NCBI GenBank assembly: GCA_963706515.1
Contig: CAVPMW010000020.1
Span: 91,630-155,629, forward strand
Reading direction: 5' to 3'
Length of the DNA stretch: 64,000 bases
DNA from: CAVPMW01 sp963706515
GTDB lineage: Bacteria > Chloroflexota > Anaerolineae > Anaerolineales > UBA4823
Part shown: positions 21,078-27,703 of the stretch, piece by piece
Position numbering within the stretch: position 1 is the first letter of the stretch
Layout: each line of letters starts with the position of its first letter
Translations under genes and position numbers: made by a program
The notes under the pieces: model-generated
Seen by the model: the letters and a program-made list of their open reading frames with translations, nothing else
The model's database searches: none
What the model was told of the DNA's origin: nothing

Positions 21078-23007
21078 GTGCTGCACTCCCTCTGAAATCG
21101 ATTCTCGCCTGGAACGCATCCTCCCCACCGTGCAAAAACCCGGTCGCTATACCGGCGGCGAGATCAACCAGGTGGTCAAAGATTGGACGCAGGTTCCAAC
21201 CCACGTCGCCCTGGTCTTCCCCGACCTGTACGACCTGGGCATGTCCAACCTGGGGCTGGCGATCCTGTACGAGCTGCTCAACCAGCGCCCAGACGTGCTG
21301 GCCGAACGCGCCTTCTCCCCCTGGACGGATATGGAAGCGCGCTGCGCGCAGCCGGCATCCCGCTGTACTTCGCTGGAGACCAAACACCCGCTGGCCGATT
21401 TCGATATCATCGGTTTTTCCCTGCCTTACGAGACGCTGTACACCAACACCCTGAATGTCCTCGACCTGGCAGGCATCCCGCTATCTCCGCCGAGCGCACG
21501 CGCAGCACCCGCTGGTGATCGCCGGCGGGCATGCCACCTATCAATCCGGAGCCGATGCACGCCTTTATCGATGCCTTCGTGATCGGCGAAGGCGAAGAGG
21601 TGATCCACGAGATCGTCGAGACGTACCAGGCCTGGAAAGAGAGCGGCGCATCGCGCCAGGAGCTGCTGCGTCGCCTGGCTCGCAGATCTGGGGCGTCTAC
21701 GTCCCGGCTCTGTACGAAGCCCATTACCACCCGGATGGGACCTTCGCAGACATCGAGAAGCGCTGGACGACGAAGCGCCGCTGCCGGTGGTCAAGCGCAT
21801 CGTCGCCAAGCTGCCCCCGCCCCCCACCCATTCATCGTCCCTTATATCGACACCGTCCACAACCGGGTGCCGGTCGAGATCATGCGCGGCTGCACGCGCG
21901 GCTGCCGCTTCTGCCATGCCGGGATGATCACCCGCCCGGTGCGCGAGCGCCCGGTGGAGGAAATCGTCGAGCCATCGAGGAAGCTCTGGCGAACACCGGC
22001 TACGAGGAGGTCGGGCTGCTCTCGCTCTCCTCCTCCGACTATACGCATATCCTCGAGCTGGTCGAAGGCGGTCAGCCGAGCGCTTCGCCGGACGCCACCT
22101 GTCCATTTCCCTGCCATCCTTGCGCATCGAGATCCTTCTCGGTCGAGCTGATGGACGCCTCGAAAGACTCGCGCCGCAGCGGCTTCACCCTGGCGCCCGA
22201 AGCCGCCACCGAGCGCATGCGCGAGATCATCAACAAGCCGGTCAGCACCGACCAGCTGCTGGAGACCGCCCGGGCGATCTACTCCCGCGGCTGGCACAAC
22301 ATCAAGCTGTATTTCATGATCGGTCACCCTTCCGAGACCATCGAGGACGTCCAGGCGATCGCCGACCTGTGCAAAGCGGTGCTGGCCGAAGGGCGAAGCT
22401 GATCGGCAAGCCGGGCGCAGGTCACCGCCGGGGTGAGCACCTTCGTCCCCAAGCCGCATACCCCCTTCCAATGGGTGCCGTGCGATACCGGTCGAGCAGA
22501 TCACCGCCAAGCAGGACCTGCTCAAGCGCAGCCTGCGCGGCCCGGGTTGAAACTGAACTGGAACTCACCAGAAGATACCATGCTGGAAGCCTGGCTGTCG
22601 CGCGGCGACCGGCGCATGGCGGAGGTGATCTACCAGGCCTGGCAAAGGCGGGGCCAAGTTCGACGCCTGGAAGGAGCACTTCCGCTTCGACCTGTGGCAG
22701 GAAGCTTTCGCCGAGTGCGGGTCTGGACCCGGACTTCTACACCCACCGCGAGCGCCCCATCGACGAGATCTTTCCCTGGGAGCATATCAGCACCTCCGTG
22801 CGCAAGAAATTCCTGACCGAAGATTACCTGTGGAGCCTGCAGGGCAAGACCCGCGTCGATTGCCGCGAGCGCTGCTTTGCCTGCGGTATCCTGCCCACCT
22901 TTGCCGATCTGCGCCGCATGAACCCGGGCGAGGTATGGCAGTGCCCGGAGGTCAAGAGCAAGCGCATCCCGGTCGAGCAGTTCATTCCGCTCCAGGTAGC
23001 TAACTGA
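21078..23007 (+). CDS. B12-binding domain/radical SAM protein, TIGR03960 family, heavily frameshifted
   Basis: A protein of about 640 residues that can be read through at least ten frame changes. The N-terminus VQKPGRYTGGEINQVVKDW and PDLYDLGMSNLGLAILYELL is characteristic of TIGR03960; then come DIIGFSLPYETLYTN, PLVIAGGHATYNPEPM and IVPYIDTVHNRVPVEIMRG. The radical SAM cluster motif C-TRG-C-RF-C is at about 21889-21915, followed by LSISLPSLRIESFSVELM, GFTLAPEAATERMR and NIKLYFMIGHPSET. The C-terminus CFACGILPTFADL carries an extra Cys pair. The exact start is unclear; a GTG at 21078 would fit after one correction. Family knowledge: these proteins are usually beside a TIGR03936 (DUF2344) gene, which is found here at 24036. 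Their chemistry is not established. They are predicted to act on tRNA or a cofactor. Confidence 0.85.
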
Positions 23008-23043
23008 GCGTTTTATTATCGCTTTCGCCAGATCACGCTCCAG

Positions 23044-23049
23044 TATAAT
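23044..23049 (+). promoter_or_regulatory. TATAAT directly upstream of the kinase gene
   Basis: A consensus -10 hexamer ends 11 bases before ATG 23061. If it is used, the transcript would begin almost at the start codon and GGAGGG would lie upstream of it; if not, the gene relies on read-through from the radical SAM gene. A similar context (TTTCGCCAG...GTATAATGG) recurs at 25164-25198. Confidence 0.3.
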
Positions 23050-23060
23050 GGAGGGTGATT

Positions 23061-24021
23061 ATGACCTCTATCCATCAGGCGGCTAGCCAGGCGCTCACCC
23101 AGTTCGACCTGGACGTTGCTGCAATCGAACTCCTCGGGAATTACACCAATACCCTGTTCAAAGTGCGCAGCCAAAGCGGCGAGCGGTACGTCCTGCGCCT
23201 CTGCCGGCCTGGCTGGCGCAGCGATGGCGACCTGCTCTCCGAGGCGCTCTGGCTGCAGGCGCTGCATGAGGATACGGATATCGGCGCACCGCAGCCCTTC
23301 ACAACTCGTAACGGTGAGTTCATTGCCCGTGTGCCTTCCCCAGACAGCACTGAGCCACAGCGCTGCATGCTTTTCAGCTGGGTAGCCGGCTCATCCTTGG
23401 AAGACAAGCTCAACACAGAAAATTTCATCAAATTTGGCAGGCTTTTTGCCCAGCTTCACCTGCAGGCTGCAAATTTCTCACCTCCGATGGTTTCACCTGC
23501 AGGAAAATGGAAACGCTTTACGCGCGCGGCGAGGAAGATGTACTCTTCTCCCCCGCCAACGAAGGTGCATTCAGCCCGCGCACCCGAGCGCGTCTTCGAG
23601 CGGAGTGCTGTCACAGGTAGACGAAGAATTCGCCCGATTGTATGCAGACCGGGCTGGACTGCGCGTGATCCACAACGACCTGGGACCTGGGAATATCAAG
23701 GTCTACCACGGACGCCTGCACCCGCTCGATTTTGAAGATACCATCTGGGGTTACCCGGTGCAGGACCTGGCGATGAGCCTGCAAGACCTGATGCGCGAAG
23801 TCAATCCGGATCGCTATGATCCACTGCTGGATGCTTGCGAGCAGGATACGAGGAGGTCTCTAATTGGCCTGAGGACGAGGCTGGGCAGATCGATACATTC
23901 AGGGCTGGGCGGCTGCTGTGGGTCTCCAATTACGTGGCGCAGTTCGAGCGGCAGTACCTGCAAGAGCACCTGGAATTCTGGGCTGGTCCGCTGGAGCGCT
24001 TTCTGGACACCGGCAAATTGA
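23061..24021 (+). CDS. Aminoglycoside phosphotransferase/homoserine-kinase-like small-molecule kinase, frameshifted
   Basis: About 320 residues. ATG 23061 is chosen because GGAGGG lies five bases before it. The N-lobe shows LGNYTNTLFKVRSQSGERYVLRL, including the Lys/Arg strand. The frame breaks near 23500. The catalytic loop VIHNDLGPGNIKV (Brenner motif H-N-D-x4-N) and the metal-binding LDFEDTIWG are at about 23665-23745, followed by LAMSLQDL and a helical C-terminus. Such kinases phosphorylate small alcohols or amines; the substrate is not evident. Near 23850 the frame changes again, after which no stop is seen before the next start at 24036, so the exact end (a stop at 24021 in one frame, 24034 in another) is uncertain and a real fusion with the DUF2344 gene cannot be excluded. 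Confidence 0.78.
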
Positions 24022-24035
24022 GGCCGTGGGTTGAG

Positions 24036-24724
24036 ATGGGAACAGAAAAAATATTAAAGCCTGGCGAGGCAGGAGACCAAAACCAGCCGCAGCGGGTGCG
24101 CGTCCACTTTGCAAAGACGGACGCCATGCGCTTCATCGGCAACCTGGACCTGCACAAGGCCTGGGAGCGGGCCTGCCGGCGCGCCGGGCTGCCCCTGGCG
24201 TACAGCCAGGGCTACAACCCCCAGCCGAAGCTCAACCTCGCCTCCGCGCTGCCCTGGGATTTACCAGCCAGGCTGAGCTCATCGACATCTGGCTGGAACA
24301 GGCGCTCCCGCTTGAAGCCATCGAGTTCTGGGCTGCGAGCGGCCGCGCCGCCGGGGATCGAAATCCGTACAATCGAGGAAGTTGGCTTGCAGGAACCCAC
24401 CTTGCAGAGCCAGCTGGTCAGCGCCCGCTACCGGGTGACCCTGCTGGAGCCGTTTCCGGAACTGGAGGAGCGCCTGGCAGAGCTGCTGGCGGCGTCCAGC
24501 TTGCCGCGGCAGCGGCGCGAAAAAACTATGACCTGCGCCCGCTGCTGTTGGAGGCGCGCGCCCTACCTGCGAACGGGGACGGGAACGCCCGGCTGGAGCT
24601 GCTCCTGCAGATGGGCGAAGGCACCACCGGTCGCCCGGACGAAGTGCTGGCAGCATTGGGTTACGATCCGAACGCTGCTCGCGTGGAGCGCACCGAGCTG
24701 GTGTTCCTCACGAGTACTCGCTAA
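24036..24724 (+). CDS. TIGR03936/DUF2344 radical SAM-associated protein, frameshifted
   Basis: About 230 residues. The start MGTEKILKPG is followed by the family signature RVHFAKTDAMRFIGNLDLHKAW and RRAGLPLAYSQGYNPQPKLNLASALP. After a frame change near 24262 it reads SQAELIDIWLEQALPLE, then after a further change NYDLRPLLLEA, and it ends with DEVLAALGYDP and RTELVFLTSTR at 24724. The family is known as the standard partner of the TIGR03960 radical SAM protein, found fused or adjacent. Here a kinase gene stands between the two. No catalytic residues are known for the family; it probably presents the substrate. Confidence 0.85.
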
Positions 24725-24772
24725 ATTGGTATTGGACCCGGCAATCATGGTAGAATTGGCGGCGCACGGATC

Positions 24773-24844
24773 GCCCCCATAGCTCAGAGGATAGAGCGTT
24801 GGCCTCCGGAGCCAAAGACGGCAGTTCGAGTTTGCCTGGGGGTA
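24773..24844 (+). tRNA. tRNA-Arg (anticodon CCG)
   Basis: A cloverleaf can be drawn by eye. Acceptor GCCCCCA pairs with TGGGGGT (a terminal G-U pair), the D stem is GCTC/GAGC, and the anticodon stem TTGGC/GCCAA has loop CTCCGGA, giving CCG at positions 34-36, so arginine. The T stem GGCAG/TTGCC encloses TTCGAGT. The variable loop is only four bases and the T stem has a G-U pair, so one indel error is possible. CCA is not encoded. The gene lies 48 bases after the DUF2344 stop. Confidence 0.88.
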
Positions 24845-24858
24845 TATTCATTAAATTA

Positions 24859-24909
24859 CCGAAAACGAGGGTCAGGCGGCGCCATGCGTCACCTGGCCCT
24901 CGTTTTCGG
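24859..24909 (+). terminator. Long hairpin after tRNA-Arg, probable terminator
   Basis: CCGAAAACGAGGGTCAGG (24859-24876) pairs with CCTGGCCCTCGTTTTCGG (24892-24909), 18 bp with one mismatch and a 15-base loop. The A-rich/T-rich base of the stem would give a U-containing 3' arm, as in many rho-independent terminators. Confidence 0.6.
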
Positions 24910-25017
24910 AATTGATTTACAAATGTGATCCGAGGAGCAGATTATAAAGAGCGCCCACCTTGCATTTTTGTCAGGCGCATTCCGCTTGAAAAAAGGGGCA
25001 ATAGTACTCAGGTGTGA

Positions 25018-25045
25018 TTGACCCCCGTTACCAAACTGATATAGT
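25018..25045 (+). promoter_or_regulatory. Sigma70-type promoter for the candidate small RNA
   Basis: TTGACC at 25018-25023 and TATAGT at 25040-25045 are separated by 16 bases, the best matched -35/-10 pair I see in the window. Transcription would start near 25052, with no protein start in the following 200 bases. Confidence 0.5.
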
Positions 25046-25051
25046 AGAGCC

Positions 25052-25150
25052 AGTAATACCGAGCCAGCTATTGCAGAGAGCTGGAAAGGTATCCGGAAGG
25101 AAATTCGGTAGACATCGGCGAGACCGGCCACGGGGAGGCCGGTTTCTTTT
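25052..25150 (+). ncRNA. Candidate structured small RNA (about 100 nt)
   Basis: Between the promoter at 25018-25045 and the terminator at 25123-25150 the transcript can fold into successive hairpins. In the first, ATACC (25056-25060) pairs with GGTAT (25088-25092) and encloses CCAGCT/AGCTGG (25064-25069/25079-25084), with a GAG/AAA internal loop that could form tandem G-A pairs. The second, CCGGA/TTCGG, has an AGGAAA loop. The third is the terminator stem. It contains no ORF. It could be a stand-alone small RNA or a leader that controls the gene at 25271. I match it to no known RNA family. Confidence 0.4.
25123..25150 (+). terminator. Rho-independent terminator of the candidate small RNA
   Basis: Stem ACCGGCC (25123-25129) and GGCCGGT (25137-25143), seven-base loop ACGGGGA, followed by TTCTTTTTATT. 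Confidence 0.7.
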
Positions 25151-25202
25151 TATTATTAGAGTTTTCGCCAGTCGCAGGTTCTCTCTCGAGTATAATGGTC
25201 GC

Positions 25203-25243
25203 CGGAACGTAGTTCAGCCAGGTCGTAGAATGCGCCTGGTTTC
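25203..25243 (+). pseudogene. 5'-half tRNA-Pro-like remnant
   Basis: After a TATAAT at 25191-25196, the sequence CGGAACG-TA-GTTC-AGCCAGGTCGTA-GAAT has the order of a tRNA acceptor 5' strand, U8, purine 9, D stem and D loop with the GG pair. It then continues with GCGCCTGGTTT, as in the anticodon arm of bacterial tRNA-Pro. The similarity stops inside the anticodon loop: no anticodon stem 3' strand, T arm or acceptor 3' strand follows. It may be a broken tRNA or the scar of an insertion. Confidence 0.35.
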
Positions 25244-25270
25244 CAATAATTCAGGAAAGGATCCCAAAAA

Positions 25271-25855
25271 ATGAGCCCAAAGGAAGACTATACGCAAGAA
25301 GAATGGGAAAGTCTGCGCGACCTGCCCGCCCTGGTCGGGTTCGCGTTGATTGCCACCTCACCCTCCGGGTTCTTCGATATGGCCCATGAGACTACTGCCC
25401 TGGCAAAGGGCATGTCTGCTATGGAGGGAGGGCTTTCTCCAAATCCACTGGTGAGCGCACTCGAGATCGACGTCCATAACATGGAGAAAGAGGACCGAAA
25501 GAATTTCGAGAGCAACCTGAAAGCCGCGATGCGCAATAAAACACCGATACAGATCATGGACGATACCCTGGCGGCAGCCGTACAGACGGCGGGAATCGTC
25601 GATGCGAAAGCGACCCCTGAGGACGCCGCGGCTTACAAGCAGTGGGTGATGGCGATCGGGCAAAGTGTGGCGGAAGCTGGCAAGGAAGGCTTCATGGGTA
25701 CCGGGCCGAAAGTGCAGGTCAGTATTGCGGAGAAAAGCCTGCTGGCAAAGGTGAGCACCGCCTTAGGGATTACGCCCAGCGGAGGCGCCTCCAGCTGCAG
25801 CACAAGTAAGAGTAACAATAAGGAGCTTCGTGTGGAATGTGAAGCTCCTTATTGA
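25271..25855 (+). CDS. Conserved-looking soluble protein of unknown function
   Basis: A 194-residue intact acidic protein with AGGAAAGGATCC before the ATG. The N-terminal part (LRDLPALVGFALIATSPSGFF) is hydrophobic but short, and the rest is helical (EKEDRKNFESNLKAAMRNK, EDAAAYKQWVMAIGQSVAEAGKEG), followed by a Gly/Ser-rich tail with two cysteines. There is no signal peptide. The general look resembles small helical proteins of Chloroflexota with no assigned role. It stands alone, preceded by the tRNA remnant and convergent with the sulfur operon. Confidence 0.6.
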   Translation: MSPKEDYTQEEWESLRDLPALVGFALIATSPSGFFDMAHETTALAKGMSAMEGGLSPNPLVSALEIDVHNMEKEDRKNFESNLKAAMRNKTPIQIMDDTLAAAVQTAGIVDAKATPEDAAAYKQWVMAIGQSVAEAGKEGFMGTGPKVQVSIAEKSLLAKVSTALGITPSGGASSCSTSKSNNKELRVECEAPY

Positions 25856-25879
25856 TCTTGACCATGCGGGAGAAGAATT

Positions 25880-27121
25880 TCAGCCGCAGCCCCCACCGCT
25901 CGGGCTGCGTTTGCGCTCTAATATTATTTTAGGTGTGTACTCGATTTGTGTTTCGTGCGCATCCGGGTGGGAGGCAGGGTAGCGCCCGCCAAGGGCGGAA
26001 GAGAAAGTGTATGCCAGACGATCGCTGCCAGGAGCCTCTGGGGTGGGAGTGATCTTTGGGTCCCCCCCAGCAAATTCTTTCAGCCAGTTATTGATGCCTC
26101 CTTCGAGGATGTAAACATTTGAAACGCTCTCGCTTACCAGGATCTTCCAGGCATCGGTCGCAGCTGCTTCGTCATTGCTCATGACGACGTAGATCGTTTT
26201 TTGTGGAGGCTCAAGGAGCAGCTCAGGAATGGCAGCTTTCACTTTGGCAGGAGAGACATTGCGCGCTCCCGCAATGTGGAAAAGGTTGAAATCGCTTTCG
26301 GAGCGCACATCCAGCATGACCATATTCAGGCTGTCATCGGCCAGGCTGGCGAGCAGCTCGCCCGGCTGGATCTGAACTTCCCGGCCTGCCAGGGCAGCTT
26401 CCTTGCCAGGAGCAATCTGCGACCATTTTTCGGCGGTGCCTGGCTGACCAATATACAGCACAGCCAGGGCGACCAGCACCAGGACACCTGCAGCAGCGTA
26501 GCGCAAGCGCGGCTCAATTTTCAAGTCCCGTTTGCCAAAAATCCGTTCCAGCTGCTCTGCACCCCAAAACATGAACAGCGCCATGAAGACCACCAGCAGC
26601 ACAACGACCCCGGTGGGCAGATGAAAGACGTCCATCAATGTCAGGCGACCAAAATAACTGCTGTGCCAAAAGCGATCGAAATATTGCTCGGTTTCGCCGA
26701 AGGAAAACACTCCGAACAGTACACCGAGCAGGAAGAAGAGCCCATCGATCTTGAATGTGGCTGCTGATACAAGGGAAGTTCCCGGGCAAAATCCACCCAC
26801 AATAAAGCCAATTCCCATGATAAAGCCACCTACGATGCCCGGCCAAAGATAGGTTTCGGGAACATATACCAGGTTAAAGTCAAGGATTCCCAGCGCGGAT
26901 GATAGGAAGAGCAAAGACATGGCGACCACGATCGCAGTGAACATCACCTTGAGCACGGTCAAATCCTTGAAATAAAACTGAGCAGCCAGCTTTTTAGAGT
27001 TGCCAAAGCCGGATAACTCCAGCACGAATCCGAAGGCAAAACCGATCAGCCCAAAAACCAAATAGGTCCAGGGAGCATCTGCCAGGGGTTTTAAGAAGGC
27101 TTGCAGTGGAAAAATCGGCAT
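25880..27121 (-). CDS. YeeE/YedE channel with C-terminal rhodanese domain lacking the catalytic Cys
   Basis: 413 residues. The first about 230 residues are an integral membrane domain of the YeeE/YedE (TsuA-like) family, with GFVLELSGFGNSKKLAAQFYFKD, LKVMFTAIV and the conserved GGFCPGTS carrying the Cys used for thiosulfate passage in characterised members. After a further membrane helix (about 225-245) comes a rhodanese domain with MVMLDVRSESDFNLFHIAGARNVS, but the active-site loop reads VVMSNDEAAATDAW, with Ser/Asn where CxxGxR is expected, so it cannot form a persulfide in the normal way. It ends in GGGCG after a charged tail. It is the last gene of the minus-strand operon, 12 bases after its partner. 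Probable role: moving a sulfur anion across the membrane. Confidence 0.85.
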   Translation of the reverse strand: MPIFPLQAFLKPLADAPWTYLVFGLIGFAFGFVLELSGFGNSKKLAAQFYFKDLTVLKVMFTAIVVAMSLLFLSSALGILDFNLVYVPETYLWPGIVGGFIMGIGFIVGGFCPGTSLVSAATFKIDGLFFLLGVLFGVFSFGETEQYFDRFWHSSYFGRLTLMDVFHLPTGVVVLLVVFMALFMFWGAEQLERIFGKRDLKIEPRLRYAAAGVLVLVALAVLYIGQPGTAEKWSQIAPGKEAALAGREVQIQPGELLASLADDSLNMVMLDVRSESDFNLFHIAGARNVSPAKVKAAIPELLLEPPQKTIYVVMSNDEAAATDAWKILVSESVSNVYILEGGINNWLKEFAGGDPKITPTPEAPGSDRLAYTFSSALGGRYPASHPDAHETQIEYTPKIILERKRSPSGGGCG

Positions 27122-27133
27122 CTCAAACCTCCA

Positions 27134-27703
27134 TTAATTCCATTCTTTGCGTAAGAAATAGGCGAAGGCATATGCGCCGCCAAATATGAACATCATCAAT
27201 ATCCAGGAGCCAGCCGATAGAGTCGCACCCCCGGATAGAGCCTGCCCCGAAGTGCAGCCGCGCGCCATGCGCGCTCCGAAGGCCATGATTGCCCCGCCGA
27301 TAAATGCCAGGATCAGGCGGTTGCGGTTGGAAATGTGCGGTCCTTTGTTGATCTGCACCTTCAGGCGACCGTTCAAAAAGCCAGAGCTGAAGCCGCCTAT
27401 CAGCGCACCGATAACGATCGGGACGCTCCAATCGTCGAGAGGATTTTTCTGCCCACCAGCGAGCTTGAGCAGGTATGGCGTCCGGTCGATGTGACCCGGG
27501 ACCAGGGTATCTTCAACCAGGGCTATGATCCGGTTCAAGCCCCCAGAAGCCCCCAGCCCGTTTCGAGTGACCAGGAAAGCCACGAATAATACGATCCCCA
27601 GGAGCACCCCACCGAGGTAAGGATGAATATAGGGCTTTTCGGGACGTGAAAATATCGAGCGCAGGGTAAAAGTTTGTTTTTGATTTGGGGACGCGGTTGT
27701 CAT
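27134..27703 (-). CDS. YeeE/YedE family membrane protein
   Basis: 189 residues with four or five membrane helices. The family signature GGAIMAFGARMARGCTSGQ holds the conserved Cys; the N-terminal 40 residues are soluble. This is a half-size YeeE/YedE protein, a common arrangement when two such genes are adjacent. It overlaps the cytochrome gene upstream by four bases (ATGA) and is followed 12 bases later by the YeeE-rhodanese gene, so all are one transcript. Family knowledge: YeeE/YedE proteins import thiosulfate or related sulfur compounds. Confidence 0.87.
   Translation of the reverse strand: MTTASPNQKQTFTLRSIFSRPEKPYIHPYLGGVLLGIVLFVAFLVTRNGLGASGGLNRIIALVEDTLVPGHIDRTPYLLKLAGGQKNPLDDWSVPIVIGALIGGFSSGFLNGRLKVQINKGPHISNRNRLILAFIGGAIMAFGARMARGCTSGQALSGGATLSAGSWILMMFIFGGAYAFAYFLRKEWN

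Larger units (their letters stand above)
24845..25270. other. Intergenic region with hairpin, candidate small RNA and tRNA remnant
   Basis: This 426-base gap has no protein gene. It contains the long hairpin after tRNA-Arg, a promoter-terminator unit around 25018-25150 and a tRNA-Pro-like fragment at about 25203-25243, each listed separately. Confidence 0.6.

Noticed and set aside
20741..21120. Possible minus-strand gene ending near 20782
   Set aside because: Only a short stretch looks protein-like; it runs into the radical SAM gene on the opposite strand and shows no start or domain.
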